Origin: Gnetum montanum
Lineage: Eukaryota > Streptophyta > Gnetopsida > Gnetales > Gnetaceae
Length of the DNA: 64,000 nucleotides
Reading direction: 5' to 3'
Assembly (NCBI GenBank): GCA_015680685.1
Contig: MNCI01007988.1
Coordinates: forward strand, 131,993-195,992
Below the pieces are notes generated by a model, which was given only the letters and a program-made list of their open reading frames with translations, searched no databases and was not told the DNA's origin. Below, piece by piece: positions 34,543-46,658 of this stretch (the first letter of the stretch is position 1; each line of letters starts with the position of its first letter). Made by a program: the position numbers and the translations under genes.

Positions 34543-37500
34543 TCACTTGTGCAGATTCTTCCTAATCTTTGCAAGATTAGGGAGTGAGTAAGGCCTATTC
34601 TACACAAGCTTGTATTTGCCATCCCCTTCACTCATGATGTTGAAAGGGAGTTCATTCCATAATGTATCCCATTACCTATTGTTTTCATCATTGGCTATCT
34701 TGGATATTTTTTCTTCATGGCTAGGAGCTTTTTCTTGAAGCTCCACTTTAGATCCCTATTCTATGTCTATGTTGTTAACAGCTAGGGGAACTACGTTATC
34801 ACTATCAATGATGATTTTACCTCCCTTATAGGGAAGGTAAATTTCTTGATAGATTGGAAAGGACACAACTCATAACTAAGCTAACCAAGGTCTTCCTAGG
34901 ATCAAGTTGAATCTTGGTGTCTCTTCCACCACCAAGAAGTTGGTGGTTGTAGGGAATTGTTCTCTAGCTACAAAATCCAAGGAGATAAACCCATTGATGA
35001 AAAATCTTGGTCCATTGAAGGACTTAAGAGCTGTAGTGGTTGTAAGTTATACTTGCTAGTTAAGCCCAAGTGTTCAATGATGGTGTATGGGATGACACTG
35101 GTTGCAACTCCATCATCAAAATGCATCTAATGTATTTTGAATTGTCCTATGTGTATGGTTATGAATAAAGGGGATGTAGTCACTTCATCATTTTCAGGAT
35201 TAACCTTAATTTCACTATCATAAAATGTTAGGGGTGTTGAATTATCCTCCCTTGGTGATGGAGGAATCATCACTACATGGATGGCTTCCTCATTGGTAGG
35301 AATATCCTTATTAATAGGTCTAGAGGTTAACATTTTAACTAGCATCTCATGATGTGTGAAAAAAGTCATGATTAGGTCATATAAGCTTAGTGTTGTGTTT
35401 TTCTACTTGAGGGATTCCCTAACTTGGTCCATTGCACTAAGGAATTTTTTATCATTGGCTATGGGCTTGTCATCCTAGTTATGCTTTACTTCTTTCATGT
35501 GTCCCAAAATGTGGACTTTTGCTTTAGGTTGTGACTGTTGTGGCTCTTCCTTGTTGTTTTGGTTGTGTGCTTTGGTGTCCTCTTGTGGCTTATTAGTCAA
35601 AGAGGTTGGGGCAGAGGAGGTTATGGTATAGGTGAAATGGGAGTGGCCTTTGGTGGATCCACTTTCATTTGTGCCTTTGTATGCTTATCTCCCTTCTTGT
35701 TAGGCTTTTGCTTATGCTTCTTCTGTTGTTTGGCTATAATTTTTTGGTTGTTAGCCGTTGGCTATAAGGAAGAGGTAGTGGCATTGGCCATCATAGGGGA
35801 TTTTTATGTAGTTGGTTAGACTATGGCTATTTGAATTATATTAGGTTGAGAAACCTTGATGACAAAAGGTTCCCTTGGAGACATTCATGATGGTACTCTA
35901 ACAATGAAGGGAGATCTTGAGGTATGGGAAGCTGAAGAAGCTTTTCATTGCAAAGGCTAACTTGAATCATGAATGGTTCTCTTGAAGGTCTTCAATTTTC
36001 ATCAATGTTGAAAGCTAAGATAACATAGGAACTATCATTATAATCCAATGGGTCTTTCTACATCTACATTATCTAGTTTTTTGGCTAAACTAGGTTAGAA
36101 GCATCTAAGACCAGTTTCCCCTTATCTATTATCCTTTGTAGGTCATCCTTCAGTATAAGGGAAAAGTCTATGTCATGAATAGATAGTTGATGATAATGGA
36201 AAAAGTGGTCTAGCTTGAAGTACCTAAGCAACTGGGGACCATCCTTCATTGCCCAAGTGGGATCTTTGGCTATTTCACATAGTTGCTCATGTTTCTTTCA
36301 AGTGGCTTCAGTCATTTGTTTGTGTTGCATGCATCCACCTCTTAATAGTTGGTCTAGAAACTTTGATGGTTTTAATGATAACATAGTATATTTAGACCTA
36401 TCCTTCCTTTTGAAGTTAGGTCTATTTCTTGTCAATGCAGTGGTCCCAAAAGTTGATGGTAGGTTATTATGGTCATTAGTGGGAACCTTGGTTGGATTGA
36501 CCTTCAACCCTTGGTTTGTGGTCTTTGTTTCCTTGGTTACAGTTGCTATGGTAGTGTTTTTTTGTTTGCTCTTTTCTTTGTCTCTTTAGCTATGTTGGCT
36601 TTTATATGCTATATAGCTTAGATCATGACTACTCTTTGCAACATCCTCTATATTTTTAGTTTGTGAGAATGCTTGGCTAAGAGATCGTGAATCAAGGCAG
36701 TAGAGTTTGGACTTGATGAAGTCATTAAGTACTCCCTTAAATATGGCTAACAAGTGAGCTTTAGCTATGGGCTCTGGTATTTCATTTAGTAGTCCATTCT
36801 ACCACTGAATGAGTTTTTTTATGAGTTCTAAGGGCCCTTGCTTGACCTTCATGAGTTGGTGAAGCGTTATGTTAGGCTTCAAGTTATACTTCAAGTGGTT
36901 GGCGAACTAGACTACTAAAGTCATTCAAAGAGGATATGGATCCTCTAGGCAATGTGTGATACCAATCAAGTGCTTTTCCAGTCAAAGACATAGGAAAAAT
37001 CCTCATGATGGTAGGAGGCCATAGCTGTAAGAGTAAACATTCAGATCGAAAGGTAATAAGGTGAGCATTATGATCACCTTCTCCATTATATTTGCTAAAT
37101 TGGAAAATGAGGACACCCTAAGGAAGTGTCAAGGGTGGGACTACAAGACTTATGGGATCATCCTAATAGAAGTTCATAATCTTGATAGTTTGTGTGGTAG
37201 AGGCTTTAAGCCTCTTCAATTCATCTGTTAGGTCTTTGATCATTTGGAAGGTTTGATCCAAGCATTATGGTGGCCTTGTAGGTTGTGAGGTTTGTACATA
37301 AGGTTGTGGCATTTGTTGTGAGGCTTGTGGCCTCATTATGAATTTCATGATAAAAGGAAGAGGTTGCATTATGGTTGTGGCTTGTGGACCAAATAGAGAA
37401 AAGGATGTAGTACTTAAGGCATAAATGGAACAAATGGGGTGTGTGATCCCTATGTTCCTTGGGGTTCCATGGAGGATCATGTGTGAGTAATTAACAGGTT

Positions 37501-38174
37501 TGTGGTGGTAAAAACCATCGTTGATGATTTTAAATATCAAGACTATGTTGTAAATGACATTAATGTGCTATAGTTGGTTGTTTGTGGCATTGGCTGAGTG
37601 TGATGTGTTGCTATAACCGACATGGGATTTATTGTAATAGGATAGGAAGGAGTGGAAGATGGTGGCACCATGCCCATGGAGAAAACAAAATGATTAGAAG
37701 AAGGTAATGTGACCTTGGGGGATGTGTATTAGAATAGTCCTCCTAGGATGTTTTCAGGCTCATATTTTACCTTAAATTCATCCTCCTCCTCTTGTTGTGC
37801 CTCAAAGCTAGGCTTGTCATCTTCCTCTTCCATGAAAATCACTGGGCTAGTATGCTGGAATACATGTCATTAAGAGGAATTTAATTATATGGGGAAAGAA
37901 TGTACTCTTTCCCATCCTTATTTATGAGCTCAAACTCCCTTTTCGTCTTGACTTTAATTCATGGAATTAGCATGCTTGCTTGTATTTTAGCACAAATGAA
38001 GCTATAGAGATCTTCATTTATGGTTGCAAAATTAGCACTCTCCCCTCTGACCCTCAAATATTGCCTACACTCAATGATGGTAGGGTCTTTGGTATCATAC
38101 ACCCTCATGGCTTGTTGGCTATGTTCTTTGCTAATGAGGGTGAAGGGCAATTTGGTAGATTTTTGGAAAGACAT
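34543..38174 (-). pseudogene. T2 gag-protease polyprotein remnant
   Basis: Starts MSFQKSTKLPFTLIS at 38,174, with RVYDTKDPTIIECRQYLRVR and INEDLYSFICAKIQASMLIP nearby, shared with T1 at 40,238. Gag core about 37,140-36,700 has FSKYNGEGDHNAHLITF, SLTGKALDWYHTLP and KVKQGPLELI, the retrotransposon gag pattern. The zinc-knuckle region about 36,210-36,100 (HFFHYHQLSIHDIDF) has lost cysteines. Protease-like block at 35,369-35,127 (TSPLFITIHIG), then GRPWLA-type residues about 34,890. Ends PNLAKIRKNLHK-stop at 34,543-34,545. Several stops and shifts. Gag would form the particle shell; protease would process it. Confidence 0.85.
34561..34581. other. Hairpin within the end of T2 gag-pro
   Basis: Stem CCTAATCTT / AAGATTAGG, loop TGC, in coding sequence a few codons before the stop; twin of 16,001-16,027. 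Confidence 0.6.
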
Positions 38175-39373
38175 GGCTATAATGTTGAGAATGGCTTAAA
38201 AATAGGCTATAAATGGAAAATAGGAGTGAATTATAGTGAATAGAATTCAAAAAATCTTAAAGGAAATAAAAATGATAAAAAATTGATGTAGTTACTATAA
38301 TTAGTAAGTGGGGGATGACAGGGGTTTACCCCTTTACCAGAAATGGAATATTGGCAATGTTGGTTTCAAACCCCAACTAGGTTGGCCTTCCAATTGCCTC
38401 TATGATAGGTATGGTAGGGGGTAAAAGAAGGGGGGTGTGAAGTGAAAATATTACACCTTTTTATTTCAATTTTGGAGAGAGAGAGAGAGAAAAATTGAAG
38501 ATCAAAATGGAAACTTGGCAGTTTTCAAAGATGGTTTTGGTAGGTTGTCAACTTTTATCACAAAGGAGGAAAAAGTAGGCTTGGTTGTTATGGAAACCAA
38601 CATTAGTTTAGTGGAAAAAAATGTGGCAGAAAAATTTAAATGGTTATTAAGGCTTCCATGCTAGCTTTGCTCTAGAAATTCATAGTAGATGTTGTGAAAT
38701 TTCAGCACCCAAACCACCTACAGCTTTCACACTAAGGTTTCTGCTATGAGGGCAGGGGTAGGGGTGTAAAGCTAATGTTGGATTCCTTGGGAGTTTTGGC
38801 TTCAAAAAGAAAAAAAAGTAGAAAATGGCTTTCAACTTGCAATAAAAGTAGATCTAGTCATTAAATTGGTTCACCAATGGTGGCTTCCCAACTACTTCCA
38901 TGTTGGATATGCCAAAGGAGGAAAAAAGGGGTGGGGGTGGTTGAGATGATGGGAATCTCACACCTCCTACTTCAATGTTGATGAGGGGAAAGGCTAAAAA
39001 CCAAAGTGAAAAGTTGGTGTTTTTCAACTAAAATTGGTTTTAGCTAGCTACCAATTTTCTTAGCTTGGAAAAGTGGAGGGAAAGCCAACTCATGAAAGAG
39101 TTGAACCACTCACTTTAGAAACTAGAGAATAAAGATTTGGTAATAAAAATAGAAAAAGTAGGGGGATAAGACATCAATGTTGGCTTTGGAGTGTAAAATT
39201 CACAACAATTGCTATGAAAAGCCAAAACCCAAGCACTTGCAACTTTCATGTTGCAGTTTTGATCATAGGGGGGAAAGATAGTGTTGATTCTTCAAATGTT
39301 TTGGCTTCAAAAATGAAGAAAAAGCTTCCAAATGGCAATAAAAAGAATAGATCTAGCCACAAAATTTAGGCAA
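38175..39373 (-). other. T2 5' leader between PBS and gag
   Basis: No coding. Contains GAGAGAGAGAGAG (about 38,474-38,489) and scattered TTCCATGCTAG, TTTCACACTAAGG, TTCCATGTTGG and AGGGGGGAAA-like motifs, the same family as the T2 LTR and spacer array. Confidence 0.55.
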
Positions 39374-39399
39374 AGGCTCTCCTTCTAGTGCCAAGAAAA
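39374..39399 (-). promoter_or_regulatory. T2 primer-binding site
   Basis: Minus strand just inside the 5' LTR reads TGGCACTAGAAGGAGAGCC. TGG at the start fits pairing with a tRNA CCA end. T1 (41,194-41,220) and T3 (51,133-51,150) have related sequences at the same place. The tRNA is not identified with certainty. Confidence 0.6.
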
Positions 39400-39781
39400 A
39401 TGGTTGCGACTAAAAACTTTGATCATTAGAAAAACCAAGGATCCTCGGTGCAATATGTCCCCAACCTTGAATCCCCAGGACCTTTGCTAGAGAAATGGGA
39501 TTCTAGGTGTCCTAGCCAATTTGGAAAATCAACTAAAGACTTATGAAATGCAAAATATGGGAATAAAAATAGATCCAAATAATGCATAGAAAATAAAATT
39601 TATTTTTGAATACAAAACTCAAAACTTAAAACTTTATTGAGAAGTAATAAAGAATAAGTTAGAGAAACATGTACAAATGATGCCTAGATAAATAGAAAGG
39701 GGGTTCACTTATGCAAGAGTCCAAAGCCTGTTGAAGTTGATGTGATCTGCTCCACGATTTAGGTCCTAAGCCACTTTTGGA
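39400..39781 (-). repeat. T2 5' LTR, truncated
   Basis: Matches 17,821-18,196 of the 3' LTR, ending at the shared CTAAGCCACT; beyond that the sequence becomes T1 gag. Only the inner quarter of the LTR remains. Confidence 0.8.
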
Positions 39782-40238
39782 GAGCCAACTATTGGAAGAG
39801 GCTCCCTAAGAAGTTTTATAGTACAAGCTTTACCTCGAACTCATACTATCCCTTGTGCTGATCCTTAAACCTTGACTTCCCATCTTGCTCATCCATCTTA
39901 ATTAGATAAGATAGAATGCATGTGTGGGCATTGGACAATGGTAGTTTGTTGTATGGGAAAGGAATATATTCCTTCCCCTTACTATGCATGATCTTGTACT
40001 CATGTTTAGATTCTACCTCTGCTCATGGGATGAGCAAGCTTACCAAGATTTTGGCACAGATGAAATTATAATAATTTTCATCTATGATAGAAAGATATTG
40101 GCTTCTACCTTTTAGGCTAAGTGATTGCCTACATTCAACCACGATAGAGCCTTTAGGATCATAAACCCTTACGACATCTTAGTTAGATGCCATATTAGTT
40201 AGGTTATGGGGTAGAATAGTTGATTGGTTGAAAGACAT
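39782..40238 (-). pseudogene. T1 gag N-terminal part (5' fragment)
   Basis: Begins MSFNQSTILPHNL at 40,238 and continues with RVYDPKGSIVVECRQSL, FICAKILVSLLIP and KGKEYIPFPYN, matching T2 gag residues 1 to about 150 (38,174-37,730). It stops at 39,782 where the T2 LTR fragment begins. The continuation of the same gene is at 17,820-15,986, after a gap of about 1.3 kb of lost gag. Confidence 0.82.
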
Positions 40239-41193
40239 GGTTATTGGTTTAAATCTAGTTTAATAAATTGTATAGCTAATTATTTAAATGAAAATTCTAG
40301 CAAGTGGAATTGTTCAAGATGAAAAGGATTATGGCTAGAAAATTGTATAAATTGCAACTATAGGTAAGGTGCAAGTTGCAGCAATAGTGATGTGCATTTG
40401 ACTTAGGAAAATTTGAAAGTTTTTTTTATGTTGGAAGGACCAACTACATTGGGTTTACTAGTAGGATATACACTAAAGGATGTGTAGTAGATCACTATAT
40501 TGCCCAACCAACTATGCTAGGGTAAATGATAGGATATGGTTTTGCCTAGTAAAACCCAGTTTGGAATATTTCCCCTTATAGGAGGTCTGCTGGTTTTGAA
40601 GAATTGAATGTAAATTTTTGGATTTGTTGAGGGTTGCATTGGAGGCCTAGAAGTGTCTACATTGGATTTCTACAAAATTTCATAGCAGGTGAATGTGGGT
40701 GGTTGTATAGATCTACACTAGGCTTTAGAACACCCCAAATGTAGATTTTAATGAGCAAAAATTGTAGGTTTGAGTGTTGACTACGTTGGGTTAAAAGAAT
40801 CTAGCAATTGCTATGAAAATTCAATAGAAACCAAAATCACCCTCAACAACTACACTAGGTATCAATTGTAGGGAATTTAAGACTAATGTTGGATTTGTTG
40901 AAAAATTTCATAGTAGAAGGATTTGAGTGGTTGTGATAGAACAACATTGGCCTTTGGAACACACAAAGGAAGTTTTGACTCTCAACCACACTACTCCTAC
41001 AACGTACAACAATTACTATGAGAATTTTATAGACATCCAAGTCACCTACAATAACTACATTAGGTATTAGTGGTAGGAAGTTGAGCACTAACATTGGATT
41101 TAATGGTAGCTAATTGTAGGTTTTTAAGTTCAAAATGTGAAATACTTGGTTTTATAAAATGTTTGGAAAAGGTTTGGGCTTAGAATTCAAGTG
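40239..41193 (-). other. T1 5' leader between PBS and gag
   Basis: No coding. Holds ACTACATTGGGTTTACTAG, CCAACTATGCTAGGG, GACTACGTTGGG and CAACTACACTAGG, variants of the T1-specific motif seen in its LTR and spacer. Confidence 0.55.
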
Positions 41194-41220
41194 GAGGCTC
41201 TCCTTCTAGTGCTAGGAAAC
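41194..41220 (-). promoter_or_regulatory. T1 primer-binding site
   Basis: Minus strand CCTAGCACTAGAAGGAGAGCC-like sequence directly inside the 5' LTR; the T2 counterpart keeps TGG where this has TAG. Confidence 0.55.
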
Positions 41221-42564
41221 TATTGCACTTGAAAATTTTGGTTGTTCGAAAATCAAAAATCACAGGTATAGAGTAGTTTCAACCTTGAATCCCGAGGGCC
41301 TTTGAGAAAGAGGATCCAAGGTGCCTTAGATGGTCTGGTCGATCACACAGGGACTTGAAGAATGTAAACAGAGGTAAAATATGGAAAACTAAATTACATA
41401 TTTGAATAAAAATAAACATAGAAATTAAACTTCAAATGAATTTTGCACAACAAATGAATTGTAAAATTTATTAAAACAATAATATGCTTAAAGTATAAAG
41501 TTCAAAGGAGTACATATTGTGTGCTTAGATGCACAAGAAGCTTGCTTGGATGAAGCTTGAAGCTTGTTGGAGCTTGTAGGTTGTGTTATGTAGTCAAACT
41601 TCATGATCTAGGTACTTCCAAACTCTAGTCAATAAGAACTCCTTGTTGGTTTTAACTTGAATCTACAATGTTGATTACTATTGATGTAAATGATGGTGCT
41701 TGACTATTGTTGCAATGGTACTATGTTGAGAGTCTCTAGTGCTCAGGTAGATACCAATTTGCTTCAAAAGTCTTACAAATGCCAAATGGGTTCAATGTGC
41801 TCAAGGTTGCAAAGGTTGTTTGGTTGCCAAAAGTGTTTGGAACCTAAATAATGTATTCAAGTTTGGTTTTTATAGGCTTTAATATTGCTAATTTTAGGCT
41901 ACAAATTTTTGTCATGATTGTTGATAGATTGGTGTTGTTTTATAGGTATAATAGGCCATAATTTTCAATGTAGTTTTCCATTTGTGGCAATTTTTAACAT
42001 CCAAGGACAATTAAAACCACACTAGATATTATAAATAGTAAATGGAATTTTGTTACTATGTTGGCTTCACCTCAACTAAGTTGGCCTTGGAGAGCTATGC
42101 TAACATTATTGAAATCTCTTTGGAAATATGATGACTACATTGGCCATGTGAAGATTGCTAAGAATCTGTAATGACTATGTTGACCATGCTATAGTTGTTG
42201 GAAATTGTAATGACTACATTGGCCATTGCTGAGAAAATGGAAAGCCCAACATCTCCAACACTGGGTGTGTGCAACTCCAGCGTAGTAAAGGCCATGACCA
42301 CCATAAAACCCATGAAAATGCCAAATTTGGTAGTCTCCAAGGCATTTTTAGCCTTTCCATGTCCAAACATAGACATCAAATTACTTTTTCCACTTGGAAA
42401 GTGAGGTAATAACAACTTAGGAGGCATTTTTTAGCCCCAAAAAGTTAAAGTATGTAAGATTATAGCTCATGGGCCACAAACCTTACATGTACAATAAAAT
42501 CTTACCTCAAGTTAGGTGGTGAAGGTTACAGGTCATGACATGAATTTTCTTGGTGGTGTTTCAT
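41221..42564 (-). repeat. T1 5' LTR
   Basis: Matches 1,171 to about 2,505. The inner terminus reads TATTGCACTT against TGTTGCACCT in the other copy. Homology ends at about 42,564 (GGTGGTGTTTCAT), about 70 bp short of the LTR's outer end. The paired short ORFs at 42,158-42,427 (-) and 42,195-42,404 (+) repeat those in the other LTR and are chance frames. Confidence 0.8.
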
Positions 42565-43560
42565 ATAAATTTTATCTAAGTATTAAAGTTTACTATTGTA
42601 AATTGTAGCAATTATTGTAATCTATAGAATATGGCACTCAAAGTTAGTCAAAGTTAGTTAGTTAGTTAGCTAGTCCATCAATAAAGTTCCATACTTCAAA
42701 TTTTATAAGAAACTCAATCCTAATTTTTTTCACTTAAGGACAAGTTTTTAGTTAGTTATTGGGATATGATGAAGTATCATTAAAATGGCTATCTTGACAC
42801 TAAGTAAAATTGACATTATTAGTAAAATGGCTATGTTGAAACTCAATACTATTAGTAAGAATTTAGTAAAATTGATGTCATCATGAGAAAATCTACAATT
42901 GTTCTTGCAAATTTTAGGAAAACATGATTTTGGAGATTTTTCTCCATGAAGAATGTGACATGAGAAGAACATGATGCAAAATTTTGATGCAAAAGCACTT
43001 TCACTAAGTATTTAAGTGTTGGAATAAGAGATGAAGTGATGCTGCATATCAAAGTGCATTTTGACATAAAACATCTAGTTACAAGCTAGGTTAAAACATA
43101 TTGTTATTTTGCCAAATTTCTAAGAAAAATGTAAAATGATGTCTAATTTAATGTATGTCAATGTAGAGCATTGAAGCTATAAACATTTTTTCCAAACACC
43201 TAATGTTGATATGATATCCTACATCAAGTTGTATTTTAACATGAAACATCAAAGTTTGATCATTAAGTCTACATAGTATGTAGAAGAAAATAAGGGCTTT
43301 AATGTATAGAGTTTTTTACCAACCACCTAAGTACTAGAATTGTAACATGATGTCCTGCATTAAAGTTGAATTTTTAACATACAACATCAAATTTTAGGCT
43401 AAGACTTGATGCATCACGTAGAAAACTCAAGAAATTTTTAAAGTAAAACTAATGTAGGTTGAAGATGTTTTTAATGTTAAAGTAAAACTCAAGAAATTTT
43501 TAAAGTTAAAGTTTTGAGGTCAAGCTAAATTTTTAATGTGAAATTGTATCCTCGATGCTA
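42565..43560. repeat. T3 noncoding stretch with GATGTC/ACATCAAA repeats
   Basis: AT-rich, no coding. Units beginning CACCTAAGTGTTGGAAT-like at about 43,010, 43,195 and 43,325 carry GATGATATCCTACATCAA and AACATGAAACATCAAA. A shorter direct repeat, AAACTCAAGAAATTTTTAAA, occurs at about 43,423 and 43,485. Similar GATGTCAAA motifs fill the T3 LTR (52.3-52.6 kb). Confidence 0.5.
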
Positions 43561-46500
43561 AAATTATTGGTTGTCTATTTTAGGGATGTTGCAACACCTA
43601 GGATTCTTATGATTAAGCCTATGTAATTCTTCTTGTTGAATGAGAGGAGCATCCTAGAATATAGGCATAAGAAATCTATTCCAATCATTACTAAACCCCT
43701 TTTGGATGAAAGCATGTTGATGCCATTGAGGGTGTGGCCAAAAATGAAAGCTACAAACTTTCTAAAGTCTTGCATCATTCATTTCAATGTGGTGATCTAG
43801 AGTAGACTAAACAAGGAAGTAGTTCTGTGAGCTTTGGAGGTAATCCTATTAGGATTCTTTGCTAAGATCATAGAGGTAATATTTAAGATATGGTCATATA
43901 TTGAGGGGCTATCCAAGGATGCTCTATTTTATAGGAAACATTTTGACAAGTTGTGAGAGTAAAGAGAGTATTAGTAGTTTAGTACTAATACTACATTACT
44001 ATTGTAAACTTAAATTCCTTGAGCTGTATCCAATCCACCAAGCTTTTAAATTTGTGTTAAGAGGCAAGTTAAAAGTTTAAGAGTTAAGAAAATTTAATCT
44101 TTTATTACTTAAAAGAACTAACGTAAGGCTTGTTGTGAATGTTCAATGATTTGGATGTGCAAAGTATTGATCATTTAGCATTTATGTAGAACTTATTGCG
44201 AGCTCTCTCCCAAAATCAAAACTAGAGACCTCAAGTGATGTTCCATTTTGATATGAAATATAAGAGATTGAGATTGCATAAGTTCTAGAATGAATACAAC
44301 AATTGGTAGTGGCATTTTTATTATAGAATGAAGTTCATGGAGAGACTATAGAATGGTTGAAGGGATCAAGTTTCATCTTAAGATTAAAGAGTAAGTAGAA
44401 GTTAATGTATGTATGAATTTTATAGTTGTAAAATTAAAAGATGAAGATGAAATTAGATAATGATGAGAATTACTTACTTGTAGTTCAAATAAGCATTCAT
44501 GAAACCAAATTCATTGAGGTCACATGAGTAGTGGAGGACTTCGATGTAAGATCCACTAGTGAACCGCAAAGCATTCAAAAGTGATTTTTTGAAGGAGAAG
44601 GCATTAGATATTTCAAAAATTTTAATAGGATGGGAATTTTATGTACTTTATGATTAAAGAATTCATACCCTAGTGTGGTAGAATGTGTTAGTTTAATAAA
44701 CAACAAAGGCAATTTTTGTGGTGCATGTAGAATAGAAACAAGTGATCATCACTTATGATCTAGCTACATTGAGGTATCAACTAGGATTCTTGGAGAGGGA
44801 AATAAAGATTGATAGTTCTAAGTTGGATTTAGTAGAATTGACAATTGTAGAGAAATGGATGAGGTCTAACATACACAAAGGGACAAATGAAGATTTGAAA
44901 AAGCATTTCCCTTTGTTTGTTGAAAGTCTCTTTTGCAATAAAATAGGTTAGAAATGGTAGTTGATCCTTAGGCAGTTGTATAGGTTATATGGAACAATGA
45001 TTGACTAGACACAAGTTGTTTATTAAGAAGTATTGGAAGAAATAAAAAATCTACCCCTAAAAGGATAAAAAAGGAAAAAGAAAGATAATGAGCAAAAGAT
45101 TTAATTTTGGGTTATACTATAGAGTAATAATGGCTATGGTAATTTTGTTTTCCTAGGAAGGATAGAAACAACATGAAATTATTTTAGAAGTAAACTTCAA
45201 GACCCCACTCTATCAACACTTTGGAAGCTTGATGGATGCATATAACATCAGAGGTGGTAGTCCTCTAGCATCAATGTCAAAGACTAGAAAGGAGGTTGGA
45301 TCCTTAGTGTTTGATAGCATTGAGAAACCCTAGAAGAAAATAAGTAGAGATGAAGAAGCATGAAATAAAGGGATTTTGGATAGAATCTTTAGAATTGTGG
45401 AGAAAGGATGGATGTTAAGAAAGAAGAAATTTCTTTTTGAGGAAGGAATCTCCTCCAAGACCCTAAAAGAAAAAGTTTTCCAAGAACAATTGGAGGTAGG
45501 AATAAGTAAGTTTTATATTATTTTTCTAAGTGTCTTTGATCCAACATTGTTTCTGATTTTGAAATTACTAGAAAATGATGCAATGCTAACACTTAGCTAT
45601 TTTCTCTTTTAGAAGCTACTTGAGATAGAAGAGCATTAGAATGGGAAGTAAAGAGGCTATGTTCCAACCTTCCTTTGATTCCCAAAGGCCAAAAGGAATG
45701 TATGAGTAAAGAGGAAAGGGATTTATTATATTAATTATTTTCATTAGAGGAAAATAAAGGGGATGAAGAAAGCATGTATTTTTATAATCTCTTTAATTTA
45801 AACATTAATGAAATAGGCCATGAAGAACAAGAGAGGAGGGATAGAGAAAGAGATAAAGTTCTAGAATTGGAGGTTCCTCCTCCATTATTAGTAGACATCA
45901 TACCACCACCAAGAAAAATAGTTTTAAATGATGCCAAGGTTTGCAAGTTGATAAAGGAGGTGACAAGATAAAATATTTTTACATCATATGATAAGTGTAA
46001 TTGAAGTCACATAAAAAGTTTGTATGTTGATTACATTGACGTTAAAGAGGCTTAACAATTTTCTTTCCTTTACTAGAGATGAAAAGAAAAATGTGGGTAA
46101 GTAAAGTTGCTAGAATTAGAGATAAGGAATAATATGATGATCAGGCACAACCCTCATCCCCATGTGTGTTGGAGAGAAAGGAATAAATTTATACAATTCT
46201 AAAGAACATTAGTGAAAATAAAGGTATCAACTCTAGTGATGACTTGTTCCATGATGAGTTAAAGGAACTCAGTAGTAGTGTAGGAGAGTTGGGATAGGTA
46301 GTATCAAACACATAAGTAGTGGTACAAAAGAAAGTACCATAGATTATTGAAGAAAAAGAAGAATTTATATATAGATAAGGAAATAAGAAGTTTCTTTATT
46401 AAACATACTAATTTGAAGATATTATTTGAGGATTTTGCTAATAGTATGGTGATTTTCACATCGGTGGCGAAGAAAAGAGATTCTCAAGAGGAATCTACAA

Positions 46501-46658
46501 TAGAAGAAGAAGATGATGATATATTCCTAGAGGAACTAAGGACCTACAAAGAAGAATGGATGAGCATTCTATCAAAGATTCCATATTTAGTCTTTGACAC
46601 ATTAGACACCGAACTTAAGCTTGAAGAAGATAGAATAGTAGATACTAGAGATTTATGA
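43561..46658 (+). pseudogene. T3 plus-strand coding remnants, probably an antisense gene
   Basis: No family recognised. Readable plus-strand segments: SMLMPLRVWPKMKATNFLKS (about 43,708-43,767), LGFLEREIKIDSSKLDLVEL (44,742-44,951), VNFKTPLYQHFGSLMDAYNI (about 45,192-45,251), RDRERDKVLELEVPPPLLVD (45,774-45,971), and an acidic end with EESTIEEEDDDIFLEELRTY (46,347-46,658, ending TGA). Intron-like joints occur, e.g. AATAAGTAAGTTTT at 45,500 with TTTCTCTTTTAG before 45,613. Its position, beside the protease end and opposite in strand, is that of the antisense gene in T1 and T2, but the sequence is too diverged to align by eye. Confidence 0.4.

Larger units (their letters stand above)
17821..39781 (-). 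mobile_element. T2: giant Tat/Ogre-like Ty3/gypsy element nested in T1 gag
   Basis: Bounded by a full 3' LTR (17,821-19,360) and the inner third of a 5' LTR (39,400-39,781). Order on the minus strand: 5' LTR fragment, PBS, leader, gag-pro (38,174-34,543), spacer with plus-strand gene (33,684-27,397) and a 185-bp array, pol (23,047-19,536), 3' LTR. T1 gag is cut at both edges: AGTATA at 17,815-17,820 adjoins the LTR and corresponds to AGTATA at about 36,390 in T2's own gag. At 39,781 the outer ~1.16 kb of the LTR and about 1.3 kb of T1 gag are missing together, so one deletion removed that junction and its target duplication. Confidence 0.8.
1171..42564 (-). mobile_element. T1: outer giant Tat/Ogre-like Ty3/gypsy retrotransposon, interrupted by T2
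   Basis: Its two LTRs (1,171-2,574 and 41,221-42,564) align to each other along their length and differ from the T2 LTRs. Reading down the minus strand: 5' LTR, PBS, leader, gag start (40,238-39,782), then T2 inserted, gag-protease remainder (17,820-15,986), spacer with a plus-strand gene (15,231-9,890) and repeat array, pol (7,109-3,612), 3' LTR. Without T2 the element is about 19.4 kb, in the size range of Ogre-type elements. All frames are broken. The 5' LTR lacks roughly 70 bp at its outer end, so no target duplication can be checked. Assignment to the Tat/Ogre group rests on the RT and gag motifs, separate gag-pro and pol frames, and size; a tree was not possible. Confidence 0.8.

Noticed and set aside
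36215-36589. 124-residue plus-strand ORF, hydrophobic
   Set aside because: Antisense shadow of T2 gag, whose minus-strand reading has recognisable gag and nucleocapsid motifs.
43575-43778. Minus-strand ORF as T3 RT/integrase piece
   Set aside because: No RT or integrase motif; the plus strand reads better here.
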